NCBI GenBank assembly: GCA_009835515.1
Contig: VXXH01000058.1
Coordinates: 1 to 19,832 of the forward strand
Direction of reading: 5' to 3'
From: Candidatus Poribacteria bacterium
Lineage (GTDB): Bacteria; Poribacteria; WGA-4E; WGA-3G
Length of the DNA: 19,832 nucleotides
Translations under genes and position numbers: made by a program
Notes under the pieces: generated by a model
What the model was told of the DNA's origin: nothing
Databases searched by the model: none
The model's input: only the letters and a program-made list of their open reading frames with translations
Shown here: in pieces, positions 1 to 6,432 of the stretch
Position numbering within the stretch: the stretch's first letter is position 1
Layout of the letters: every line of letters begins with the position of its first letter

Positions 1-178
1 GCTCGAAACTCCCCATGTTCTCCGCTTCCTGACGCATTTTTGCGGAGACAGGTTCAATGGTGATAAAGATACCGACCTTTGCATTGTGCTGGTCCATGAC
101 GTGGCAAAAAGCGCGCACTTGCGTAATGGTGGGTTTACCGGTTTTGACTTCAGCGAGGATACGTGCGTTTGTCGCCAT
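1..178 (-). CDS. Restriction-endonuclease-like C-terminal fragment of a DNA methyltransferase (partial, runs off window)
   Basis: An open frame begins at ATG 178 and runs without a stop past the window edge (about 59 codons visible). It reads MATNARILAEVKTG, then KPTITQVRAFCHVMDQ, then VGIFITIEPVSAKMRQEAEN. The EVK followed by a GIFITxEP-like strand and a helix resembles the second half of the PD-(D/E)XK endonuclease module often joined to the C-terminus of beta-class DNA methyltransferases, where the usual motif is (Q/E)VK. It overlaps the end of the methyltransferase frame by 29 bases and is offset from it. An in-frame TGA lies just upstream (184-182), so it cannot start earlier unless a frameshift is read through. 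The first part of the nuclease domain, which would carry the catalytic Asp, is absent. It is either a separately started fragment or, more likely, the out-of-frame tail of a broken fusion gene. The assignment is from motif memory. Confidence 0.55.
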   Translation of the reverse strand, partial: MATNARILAEVKTGKPTITQVRAFCHVMDQHNAKVGIFITIEPVSAKMRQEAENMGSFE

Positions 179-1418
179 CTTTCAAGAGTTTTCGGACTTC
201 CTGCATGTTCGTCGGATAGCCTTCGATTTGGTAGTCTATTGAGGGTTCCAAGCCGTGTCGGTCTGCTAATCGCTGTCGCATCGGATCGAGTGCGAGGATT
301 GTGATGTCAATGCCCATCCATTGGCGTTGGAGGGTATGGGCGGCATCAATCGTCGTGCCGCAACCGCAGAAGGGATCGAGGACGATGTCGCCTTCGTTGC
401 TGGAGGCTTTTATCATGCGTTCGTAGAGTGTGATCGGTTTTTGTGTCGGATAACCGAGCCGTTCTTTGGAAGCGCGCGCAAGTGGATTTATGTCTGTGAT
501 AACATCGTGTACTCTGTTTCCTTTTGTCGTAGATAAATACCGTTTGAACCCTGGTACTTTGCCCCTTGGAGGCCAATAAATCAATCCACTCGCGTCTAAT
601 ACCTCAAGTTTTTCGTGAACGGAAAGGGATTCATAGTTTTCAGGCGGTTCAACACCTTCCGGCCACGCCTCTCTACGCGGTGTCCGCCAATGATTACCCA
701 CAGCACTTGGATCTACACCTCGCCATGATTTTCCAGATTCACCTTCTCGCGTAACACCCGATGCGTATAGATTATCAACTCGGTAAAGCCCGTTCTCATC
801 TTCATACTTATACTTTAGCTTTACATACGCTGGATCGTGCGCTGTATAGACAGGGTTCAACACAGTTCGCTTACTTTTACTGTAGAACAGAATCGTATCG
901 TGGACTCTGCCGTACTGCTTACCGTCGTTATGTGCATTCGTGCGCTGCCAGATAATCTCGTTCCTGAAATTGTCTACGCCAAACACAGCGTCCATGATGC
1001 CTTTGAGATAGTGGCTCGCGGTCGGGTCGCAGTGGAGATAGATGCTGCCGGTGGGTGTGAGGACTCGGTGCATCTCAGCGAGGCGGGGTCCCATAAAGGC
1101 GAGGTAGGCAAGAATCGCGCCGCTGTTCCCGGACACAGCGTTTTGGAGTACTAAATCGTACCCTTTGAGGCAGTTGTCGAGTGCTTTGTAGGTTTCATTG
1201 GTATAAGCACGGTGTTCGATGTCGGCACGAGCGTCCTGTGCGGCGGTGTCCCACGTCCATGTATCGGTAAACGCTTTTTTCTCTGCGAGGGAGTCGCCGA
1301 TGAAGGCGTTGTAGTCGCGCCCGGAGTTGAAGGGTGGATCGGTGCATATCAGGTGGACGCGTTGGTCATTGAGTTCGCGTAGGATTTCGAGGTTATCGCC
1401 GAAGTAGAGTTTGTTCAT
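150..1418 (-). CDS. Site-specific DNA methyltransferase, beta-class (N6-adenine or N4-cytosine)
   Basis: This 422-aa protein transfers a methyl group from S-adenosylmethionine to an exocyclic amino group in DNA. Motif IV (TDPPF, residues 26-30) lies near the N-terminus and the SAM-binding motif (DPFCGCGT, 348-355) near the C-terminus. That IV-then-I order defines the beta class. GYPTQKP (322-328) just before motif I is typical of the family. The region between (about 155-300) would hold target recognition. The start MNKLYFGDNL is family-like, but no Shine-Dalgarno is visible: a heptamer repeat abuts the ATG directly. Homologues of this type often continue into a nuclease-like domain. Here the frame stops at residue 422 after KDGDKRTYPR, and nuclease-like sequence resumes in another frame (ATG 178). 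Target sequence and base specificity cannot be read from the sequence. The methylase domain itself looks intact. Confidence 0.9.
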   Translation of the reverse strand: MNKLYFGDNLEILRELNDQRVHLICTDPPFNSGRDYNAFIGDSLAEKKAFTDTWTWDTAAQDARADIEHRAYTNETYKALDNCLKGYDLVLQNAVSGNSGAILAYLAFMGPRLAEMHRVLTPTGSIYLHCDPTASHYLKGIMDAVFGVDNFRNEIIWQRTNAHNDGKQYGRVHDTILFYSKSKRTVLNPVYTAHDPAYVKLKYKYEDENGLYRVDNLYASGVTREGESGKSWRGVDPSAVGNHWRTPRREAWPEGVEPPENYESLSVHEKLEVLDASGLIYWPPRGKVPGFKRYLSTTKGNRVHDVITDINPLARASKERLGYPTQKPITLYERMIKASSNEGDIVLDPFCGCGTTIDAAHTLQRQWMGIDITILALDPMRQRLADRHGLEPSIDYQIEGYPTNMQEVRKLLKDGDKRTYPR

Positions 1419-1453
1419 GATTGGTTGTCGGTTATCAGTTATCGGTTGTCAGA
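1419..1453. repeat. Heptanucleotide tandem repeat, copy 1 (5 units)
   Basis: Five consecutive 7-bp units: GATTGGT, TGTCGGT, TATCAGT, TATCGGT, TGTCAGA. The first unit abuts the methyltransferase start codon (1418-1416), so the leader where a ribosome-binding site would be expected consists of repeat. Related arrays occur at 2697, 4847 and 8593. They resemble the short tandemly repeated repetitive sequences described from cyanobacteria; any functional equivalence is inference. Confidence 0.8.
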
Positions 1454-1516
1454 TTAGCAGCTTGCGATCGTTATGTATTGGGTTTGGCAGTTCCTGTTTT
1501 ATGTTTCTAAACTATA

Positions 1517-1619
1517 ATAGGACTTACGCAAATTGAACAGAAAATCGTTATTTGGCTGTATTTAACCCCCTAAATCCCCCTTATCAGGGGGACTTTAAGA
1601 GAAAATGCGTAAGCCTTAT
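1517..1619. mobile_element. MITE-like palindromic element, about 103 bp, no coding capacity
   Basis: Terminal inverted repeats ATAGGACTTACGCA (1517-1530) and TGCGTAAGCCTTAT (1606-1619) match at 12 of 14 positions and include an exact CTTACGCA/TGCGTAAG core. In the middle lies a hairpin, CCCCC (1576-1580), loop TTATCA, GGGGG (1587-1591). No transposase fits inside, so it would have to be mobilised in trans. Its right end overlaps the 3' end of a decayed small gene (1584-1821) and supplies that frame's stop codon. No clear target-site duplication was identified. A non-mobile palindromic repeat is the alternative. Confidence 0.55.
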
Positions 1620-1821
1620 ATAATATGTTTCTCCTGCCGCAAGTGCATCGCGGATGTCCGCAAAGAGATTATATGCTTCCTCAAATTCAGCAATGACGCG
1701 TTTGGAACCATCCTGCGCTGTTAAGACGAGTTGACTTTTCCCAGGGTCCTTCCGCTTCTACTCTCAAATTTTGGTACTGATGGAAATTTATGATTTCTAA
1801 GTCATCCGTCACGATGTACAT
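1584..1821 (-). pseudogene. Small hypothetical gene, frameshifted and interrupted at its 3' end
   Basis: From ATG 1821 the frame reads MYIVTDDLEIINFHQYQ, then NLRVEAEGP, and soon meets a stop. Dropping one base in the CCC run near 1744-1746 gives a much longer continuation in the next frame: GKSQLVLTAQDGSKRV, then IAEFEEAYNLFADIRDALAA, then GETYYI. That is a compact alpha/beta-looking peptide of about 65-70 aa. The continuation then runs into the MITE-like element and ends at a TGA inside it (1586-1584). I do not recognise the family. The composition and unbroken reading either side of a single shift support a real former gene. A sequencing error at the C run could also explain the shift, in which case only the 3' end is altered by the insertion. 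Confidence 0.5.
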
Positions 1822-1856
1822 AATTGTTATGTGAGTTTGATAAGACGTTTACACTT

Positions 1857-1911
1857 GTAGCGTAACTATTAGTTTGCGCCGTATATGCCTCAAACGAATA
1901 GTTTGTGCTAC
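1857..1911. repeat. Imperfect palindrome with GTAGC/GCTAC ends
   Basis: The left arm starting GTAGCGTAACTATTAGTTTG (1857-1876) pairs with CAAACGAATAGTTTGTGCTAC-type sequence (1891-1911) with a few mismatches and one extra base, leaving a loop of about 14 nt. A related GTAGCATA/TATGCTAC pattern occurs at 2792-2826, so it may belong to a dispersed repeat family of this genome. Confidence 0.6.
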
Positions 1912-2118
1912 AACTTATGTCTTTGATAGACGAGAATGGAACCTTTTATCGTTTAGCCGAGTTGTATGATTTCTATCCCAAATGTTCCACTGAATCACGC
2001 TGATATGATAACACGTACACGGACAGAAAGACAAGGAAAAGATAGTTATGTACAGGCCGATTCAGTTTGAAGAAACCGTCGAGTTTCACATCTTTTTTCA
2101 GAATCCGGTTCGGTTAGG

Positions 2119-2146
2119 GGATTTAGTCTGGGAATAGACTAAATCC
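2119..2146. repeat. Perfect 10-bp inverted repeat, 8-nt loop
   Basis: GGATTTAGTC (2119-2128) and GACTAAATCC (2137-2146) are exact reverse complements separated by TGGGAATA. There is no T-run on either side, so it is not a typical intrinsic terminator. It lies about 65 bp upstream of the archease promoter and could be a repeat or a protein-binding site. Confidence 0.65.
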
Positions 2147-2209
2147 GTTCCTTGTATTACATTCCGAACCTACCGGCCTGGTCTGAGGGAGATATACCTA
2201 TTTCAAAAA

Positions 2210-2238
2210 TTGACAGAATCAGGTTTTCAGGGTATGAT
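2210..2238 (+). promoter_or_regulatory. Sigma70-type promoter of the archease gene
   Basis: TTGACA (2210-2215), a 17-nt spacer and TATGAT (2233-2238) form a near-consensus housekeeping promoter. Transcription would begin near 2245. This excludes an upstream ATG at 2210 as the archease start and leaves a leader of about 34 nt carrying GGAG (2270-2273). Confidence 0.8.
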
Positions 2239-2278
2239 GTTGCGGGTGAGAAGAAAGGATAACGATGATGGAGATAAC

Positions 2279-2698
2279 ATGAAACCTTATGAATACCTTG
2301 AGCATACGGCGGATATGGGGTTGGTGGTTCGCGGTAAGAGTCTATCCGAACTTTTGACACATGCGGCGCAAGGGCTCTTTGAGACGATAGCGGTTGTGGA
2401 TACAGTTGATGAGACGGAATCGATCGAGATTTACCTCACGGCTGAGTCTGTGGAAGATCTGTTTGTGGCGTGGCTCGATGAACTCATCTTTCGGCACGAA
2501 ACGGAGGAAATCTTCTTTAAGCGCGCAGCGATTCATCAGTGTAGCGAAACGGAGATGTCGGCAACGGTCTACGGTGAATCGGTAAATTTTGATAAACACG
2601 CGGTTTATACCGAGATTAAGAGTGTCACATATCACCAATTGCAGGTTGTTCAAAAGGGTGATGGGAGTTGGTTTGCACAGGTTATCTTTGATCTTTGA
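2279..2698 (+). CDS. Archease (RtcB RNA ligase activator family)
   Basis: A 139-aa cytoplasmic protein of the archease family, the usual family length. It opens with YEYLEHTADMGL, the conserved N-terminal HTAD segment, has a central LFVAWLDELIF helix, and ends with KSVTYHQL followed by WFAQVIFDL, the typical C-terminal signature with its final acidic residue. Archease binds metal and promotes guanylylation and turnover of the RNA ligase RtcB, which joins 2',3'-cyclic-phosphate or 3'-phosphate ends to 5'-OH ends in tRNA splicing or RNA repair. ATG 2279 was chosen over an in-frame ATG at 2210 because the -35/-10 pair lies between them and GGAG sits 5 bp upstream. It is the only plus-strand gene here and no rtcB is visible, so the partner must be encoded elsewhere. 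A hairpin follows 22 bp after the stop. Confidence 0.9.
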   Translation: MKPYEYLEHTADMGLVVRGKSLSELLTHAAQGLFETIAVVDTVDETESIEIYLTAESVEDLFVAWLDELIFRHETEEIFFKRAAIHQCSETEMSATVYGESVNFDKHAVYTEIKSVTYHQLQVVQKGDGSWFAQVIFDL

Positions 2699-2731
2699 TC
2701 AGTTATCAGTTATCGGTTGTCAGTTGTCAGT
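2697..2731. repeat. Heptanucleotide tandem repeat, copy 2 (5 units)
   Basis: Units GATCAGT, TATCAGT, TATCGGT, TGTCAGT, TGTCAGT run from within the archease stop codon to the hairpin at 2721. Three units are identical to or one base from those of copy 1 (1419-1453), in the same orientation. Confidence 0.85.
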
Positions 2732-2753
2732 TAAAGAAGTTAACTGACGACTG
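2721..2753. terminator. Hairpin after the archease gene (possible terminator or RNA 3'-end structure)
   Basis: A 14-bp stem with one T-G wobble pairs 2721-2734 with 2740-2753 around the loop AGAAG; its inner 9 bp (GTCAGTTAA/TTAACTGAC) are perfect. It starts 22 bp after the archease stop and is partly built from the last heptamer units. No T-tract follows on the plus strand, so the hairpin is clear but its role in termination is only inferred. Confidence 0.45.
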
Positions 2754-2802
2754 GCTGGCTGCCGGAAACCAACGACTACGAACTAACACGTTATGCTACG
2801 AT

Positions 2803-2823
2803 GCACAGCCTAACAGGCTATGC
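2803..2823 (-). terminator. Short hairpin downstream of the DUF6785-like gene
   Basis: In the minus-strand transcript, GCATAGCCT and AGGCTGTGC pair (9 bp including one G-U) around a 3-nt loop, 14 bp past the stop codon at 2838. No U-tract follows. It could stabilise or end the transcript, or be part of the TATGCTAC repeat family (direct copies at 2792-2799 and 2819-2826). Confidence 0.35.
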
Positions 2824-2837
2824 TACAGGGATGACGA

Positions 2838-4763
2838 CTACGGATAGAACTGATACATCGTTGTGTTTAGGAGGACGTTTAGGAGGCTCCAGGTGCTGCC
2901 CATCAGGTAATCGCCGAGGACTAATCCTAAGAAAAATGGAATGACGCGCCGGTAACTTTGGATGCCACCGTGTCGGAGGATGAGCCATTTTAGGGTCAAT
3001 GCGATGAGCAACGGAATCCAGAGGTCGGACATCTCTTGGTTGCTCGCCATGACATAGCCGAGCGGATGCAGCGGTAGCCAGAAGAATTTCACACGTAGAT
3101 AGGTTAGAATCATCATGACGGTGAATCCGATGCCCATGAATATTACGCCGAGCCAATCCGTGCCAACGGGGTAGGATATCCAATTTGTCAGTCGTCCGAA
3201 GTATTGCCTACCGTAGCCGAGTGCCCACGGTCCATAGTAGCCGGAATCGGCACCGAATTGGTAATAGAGATGGAGTTGTACCCAGAAAGCGACGAACACT
3301 CCGAAAATGGTGGCGATGAGGATCGTCAGGAGCATCCGGCGTTGGTTAATATTGGCAACCTCTGCGATTTTAAACGCTTCTAATTGGTGGGGCATCTGCT
3401 GTGGACGGTAATCTCGGTTGAAAAAGCAGACCGAGAGTGCAGTAAGGTTCCGTGCGCCGAGACGATGCGTCCCCAGAATCGTGTTTAGGATGTATCGGGG
3501 TGCCTGCCAGTGATAGGCGTGGACAAAGATACCGGACTCCGCTCGGATGCGTGTAGTCACCAGCGGCGTTATGAGAAATAACACAGCAAAAGTGAGCGCG
3601 AGCCAAGGTGCCATGCCTGCTTTGTAGAGGAGAAATGCAAAGAGTAGGATACCAAGCACGAAACCCCATACAGCCACCCGATACGGCATCGGTTCATCGT
3701 GCTGTTGTTGTGCTGGTGGTTCTCGTCCGCGAGACGGCAGCACGCTTTTCAGAACGGTTGTGAAATGCCGTTTGCCCGTCCAACCAAAGAAAAAACAGAG
3801 TCCCACAAAAGCACCGATCGTCTGTTCGTTAAGGTAAGGGAAGCGTGGAATGGCATTCCACCCGACCGCTTGCGCTAAAGCGACTTCGTTTCGGTAGAGG
3901 AAATAGAAAAAGGTTGTCGAGAAAAGGACATCCAACGGCATAAGGAACATGATGCCGATCGCGAACGGGTAAAAGGCGGTGATGATGGTGCCGTAGTAAC
4001 TGAACGGGGGTTCGTGGAATCTGAAGAAACGGCGTGTCACAGGGATATGCGGAAGGACAGGATAGAGATGGCTTAACCCGTTGAATAGGCTGATACCGGC
4101 AGCGATTGCGAAGCCGATCCACATCCGTTTATTTCTGAAGAACGCGGAAGCCGGATTTGTCATTGCTAACGGGAGCTGAATAATCGGGAAGGTGAGGCGT
4201 TCGCGCTGTGCCCACTGCCGACGGAGGATGGTGTTGAGGCAGAGGAAAATGAACGCTATCACTGTAAAGAGCAACAGCCATGCCCCGACCACCGGTAGCC
4301 AGACTTGTAGATGCAGCGGACGGTATAGGCTTGATTCGCCTTGGTAATAGCCGCGGAGTGCGTCTCTATCTGAAACCGTGAGCCATTGTGGGAGGTGGTG
4401 CCAAAATAGGGTGCGCCATTCGTTTTCTTCCGTTGCGAACCAGAAACTGTGTCCGAGTACAGAGAGAATCGCTTGCAGGACATCGCAGCCAGCGAGCGTT
4501 GTAGCGAAACTGAGTGTCACATAGAGGAGTAAGAGTTCGCCTTGCCCGAGGGCAAAATCGCTTTTTAGGAGACGGATGACGGCGTTAATGAGCATCACCG
4601 CCGTGAGGATGAAAATCACATTGGAGAGTGGGACGACCCATGTCGGAAAGGTATAGCGTACGACTTCCATCTGAATGAGGAAGTAGCAGTTAATCGGTGC
4701 GGTAATAGCAAAGATGACCAAAACACGCCATGTGAGGGCGCGCTGTTGCTGGGGAGAAGTCAA
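2838..4763 (-). CDS. Polytopic inner-membrane protein, DUF6785/DUF6784-like
   Basis: This 641-aa very hydrophobic protein has about a dozen predicted membrane segments. The first are near residues 12-31 and 42-63, with further groups around 155-178, 212-232, 255-300 and throughout the C-terminal half. A conserved-looking cytoplasmic stretch, RERLTFPIIQLPLAMT (residues 187-202), is the part I associate with the DUF6785 family, which is common in Poribacteria and Planctomycetes and is distantly OPT-transporter-like. Substrate and function are unknown. The frame opens with TTG at 4763; no ATG precedes it, and the next in-frame Met (residue 32) would remove the first helix. GAGG (4774-4777) lies 10 bp upstream and a good promoter candidate lies at 4806-4834. 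A solute-transport role is inference only. Confidence 0.75.
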   Translation of the reverse strand: MTSPQQQRALTWRVLVIFAITAPINCYFLIQMEVVRYTFPTWVVPLSNVIFILTAVMLINAVIRLLKSDFALGQGELLLLYVTLSFATTLAGCDVLQAILSVLGHSFWFATEENEWRTLFWHHLPQWLTVSDRDALRGYYQGESSLYRPLHLQVWLPVVGAWLLLFTVIAFIFLCLNTILRRQWAQRERLTFPIIQLPLAMTNPASAFFRNKRMWIGFAIAAGISLFNGLSHLYPVLPHIPVTRRFFRFHEPPFSYYGTIITAFYPFAIGIMFLMPLDVLFSTTFFYFLYRNEVALAQAVGWNAIPRFPYLNEQTIGAFVGLCFFFGWTGKRHFTTVLKSVLPSRGREPPAQQQHDEPMPYRVAVWGFVLGILLFAFLLYKAGMAPWLALTFAVLFLITPLVTTRIRAESGIFVHAYHWQAPRYILNTILGTHRLGARNLTALSVCFFNRDYRPQQMPHQLEAFKIAEVANINQRRMLLTILIATIFGVFVAFWVQLHLYYQFGADSGYYGPWALGYGRQYFGRLTNWISYPVGTDWLGVIFMGIGFTVMMILTYLRVKFFWLPLHPLGYVMASNQEMSDLWIPLLIALTLKWLILRHGGIQSYRRVIPFFLGLVLGDYLMGSTWSLLNVLLNTTMYQFYP

Positions 4764-4805
4764 TGTTGTTTTGCCTCTGTTTCGCGTCTGTAGGATGTCC
4801 AGTTG

Positions 4806-4834
4806 ATTGTAGCAGATATGCGATGTAGAGACAA
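4806..4834 (-). promoter_or_regulatory. Sigma70-type promoter of the DUF6785-like gene
   Basis: Read on the minus strand: TTGTCT (4834-4829), exactly 17 nt, then TACAAT (4811-4806). Transcription would start near 4799, giving a leader of about 36 nt to the TTG start at 4763. Confidence 0.65.
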
Positions 4835-4846
4835 GTGATTTTTGGC

Positions 4847-4867
4847 TGTCAGTTGTCAGTGATCAGT
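4847..4867. repeat. Heptanucleotide tandem repeat, copy 3 (3 units)
   Basis: Units TGTCAGT, TGTCAGT, GATCAGT. It has the same consensus and orientation as the other copies and sits just upstream of the promoter at 4806-4834. Confidence 0.75.
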
Positions 4868-4931
4868 TCCGTTTGATCACAACCGTAATCACGGGAATCA
4901 CAGAAATCAAATAAATCACAGTTCAGATTTT

Positions 4932-4963
4932 CGGTAGATACGGTTGGGGAACCGCACCTACCG
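4932..4963. repeat. Palindromic repeat, CGGTAGxTxCGGTT/AACCGCACCTACCG type
   Basis: Arms 4932-4945 and 4950-4963 are complementary at 12 of 14 positions around a GGGG loop. A similar GGTGCGGTT/AACCCGCACC palindrome lies at 9062-9101, and a fragment (GAACCTACCGG) near 2166-2176. It lies between two genes that are both on the minus strand. Probably a dispersed intergenic palindrome of this genome. Confidence 0.65.
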
Positions 4964-5002
4964 GACCTGAGAGCCAAAACAGAGAAAATATCCGTGAAGG
5001 TT

Positions 5003-6274
5003 CTACCACTTCCCGTGGACCGGGGCTTCTCTTGCTTTTTCAAAGAGGTCTGACCATTCCTCGGAGCCGTCATCGAAGGTTAACGCTAAGCGCGCATCTT
5101 CTACTTGTGCCTCGCCATTACCGGCATTGAAGTAGCTCAACCCATCACCCGCCATGTGGATGCAGCTGCCGTCAGGATAGACAGCCGTCTTGATGATGCG
5201 CGGCACAGGATGGATCGTGTAGCCGTCAGCGTCTAACTTCTCAGCAGGCACGCGGCAGCGTTCGATTGCGTCTTCGTCAACTTCGACACCTAACCCAGGC
5301 GCGTCAGAGATCTGATGACATCCATCTGTCGCTTGCACGGGTTGTGTGAGTAGATGCTCACTATAGAGATTAATACAGGTGATTGCGGGCCATGTCGCAT
5401 GCGTGAGCACGCTGCCGAGATGGCCCGCCCAAGTGGTCGTCAAACCGTTGCCGACGATTTGGAGCCAAAACGGCATATCCGCTGCCGCACTGAGCTGCCC
5501 TTCACGCATCACCTGAGACTTGCCTCCACCGATGACAAACCCAGTGTTTACGTCCTCACGTATACAGGTCGTATAGGGTGGCGATCCGAAGTGCATCGCG
5601 ATCTGGCAACCAACCTCTTGGCGGATCTGCTTGTTGCCTTCAACATCGCTTTGCGGGATGGGGGTCTCAAACATTGCGACGTTTGGGTGTGTGGCAAGTT
5701 TTTGTAGGATAGGGATAGCGGTTTCTGCATCGCGCCAAGAACCGTTTGGATCGAGGTCAAGTTTGAAATCCGCTGGCACGACCTTAGCGACCGCTTCCAC
5801 CTGCGCGTTGATATCCCACCACGGGCGCGGTTTGTTCTTGAAACTGGTATAGCCGTTTTTCACAGCATCTGCGGCTTCCGCCGCCCAGTTTTCTGGAGAG
5901 GAGTCGATACTCCACCACGAAATCGGGACAGCGTCTCGGCATTGATTGCCGAGGAGTCGGTAGACGGGGACCTCCAAAATCTTGCCGACGACATCAAAGA
6001 GTGCCATCTGTAAACCAGCACCGAGTGAATCGTCGTTCATCAATTGGGCAGGACTTTGCCCGATGACGCGTTCAACACTCGCATCGCTGACACGGGAATA
6101 GGTGTAGTGGACGACGGTCTCGCCCCAACCGACGTGTCCGGTATCGGTTGTGACCTTACACAATTCCAGGAGCGACCAGTTGTAAACGGTTGAGACACTC
6201 TGCGTGGTAATCTGCTGTTGACGCGGGGTAAAAGGGACATCTACAAGGACACGTTCAACGTTTGTGACTTTCAT
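5003..6274 (-). CDS. Mandelate racemase/muconate lactonizing enzyme family protein (enolase superfamily)
   Basis: A 423-aa enzyme with the two-domain enolase-superfamily plan: an N-terminal capping domain (about 1-120) and a (beta/alpha)7-beta barrel. Visible barrel features are SFKNKP (a KxK-like site, K146/K148), DLDPNG (D175, metal ligand on strand 3) and MFETPIP (E203, metal ligand on strand 4). Members abstract the proton alpha to a carboxylate and act on sugar acids or related compounds; the substrate cannot be read here. The usual strand-5 ligand (I-A-L-x-E/D) is replaced by QIAMHFG (H228, F229). This may mark a divergent subgroup or a changed metal site. The start at 6274 rather than an upstream in-frame ATG at 6313 is favoured by AAGGAG 7 bp upstream and by MKVTNVERVLVDVPF, which resembles family N-termini. 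Promoter candidate at 6366-6374. Confidence 0.85.
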   Translation of the reverse strand: MKVTNVERVLVDVPFTPRQQQITTQSVSTVYNWSLLELCKVTTDTGHVGWGETVVHYTYSRVSDASVERVIGQSPAQLMNDDSLGAGLQMALFDVVGKILEVPVYRLLGNQCRDAVPISWWSIDSSPENWAAEAADAVKNGYTSFKNKPRPWWDINAQVEAVAKVVPADFKLDLDPNGSWRDAETAIPILQKLATHPNVAMFETPIPQSDVEGNKQIRQEVGCQIAMHFGSPPYTTCIREDVNTGFVIGGGKSQVMREGQLSAAADMPFWLQIVGNGLTTTWAGHLGSVLTHATWPAITCINLYSEHLLTQPVQATDGCHQISDAPGLGVEVDEDAIERCRVPAEKLDADGYTIHPVPRIIKTAVYPDGSCIHMAGDGLSYFNAGNGEAQVEDARLALTFDDGSEEWSDLFEKAREAPVHGKW

Positions 6275-6303
6275 AGGTGGACTCCTTCGGTGATAATGAG
6301 CGG

Positions 6304-6325
6304 TGTGAGGCACGCGGGCCTCACA
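6304..6325. repeat. Perfect 8-bp inverted repeat in the leader of the enolase-superfamily gene
   Basis: TGTGAGGC (6304-6311), loop ACGCGG, GCCTCACA (6318-6325). It lies between the likely promoter and the start codon, so it would form a hairpin in the 5' leader. It could be a repeat unit or an operator. Confidence 0.55.
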
Positions 6326-6365
6326 TTACACAGTTATAAAGGTGGCGAAAGGTTTTAATTGCCTC

Positions 6366-6374
6366 ATTATACCA
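6366..6374 (-). promoter_or_regulatory. Extended -10 promoter element for the enolase-superfamily gene
   Basis: On the minus strand the sequence reads TGGTATAAT, i.e. TGn followed by consensus TATAAT (6371-6366). No good -35 lies at 17 nt. The leader to ATG 6274 would be about 85 nt and contains the hairpin at 6304-6325. Confidence 0.5.
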
Positions 6375-6432
6375 CAAGGAGCCCTTTTTCTACTACAGAA
6401 TCCCCTATTTCTTCTGTCAAACCCACGTCTGA

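Larger units (their letters stand above)
1822..2209. other. Gene-poor intergenic region with palindromes
   Basis: This AT-rich stretch has no convincing gene. It contains an imperfect long palindrome (1857-1911), a perfect 10-bp inverted repeat (2119-2146) and a CCTACCGG-containing fragment near 2169-2176 similar to the palindrome at 4932. Two tiny plus-strand frames (1917-2003 and 2048-2137, 28-29 aa) were seen. The second has an AAGGAA 9 bp upstream but ends inside the inverted repeat, and neither resembles a known protein. Confidence 0.6.

Noticed and set aside
1917..2003. 28-codon plus-strand frame MSLIDENGTFYRLAELYDF...
   Set aside because: No ribosome-binding site and no known homologue; could be a gene remnant but cannot be supported.
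2048..2137. 29-codon plus-strand frame MYRPIQFEETVEFH... with AAGGAA upstream
   Set aside because: It is very short, has no recognisable family and ends inside the 2119-2146 inverted repeat; kept only as a note in the intergenic entry.
6395..6417. ACAGAA...TTCTGT inverted repeat after the gene at 6433 as a terminator
   Set aside because: Only 6 bp with an 11-nt loop and no T-tract; too weak to call.
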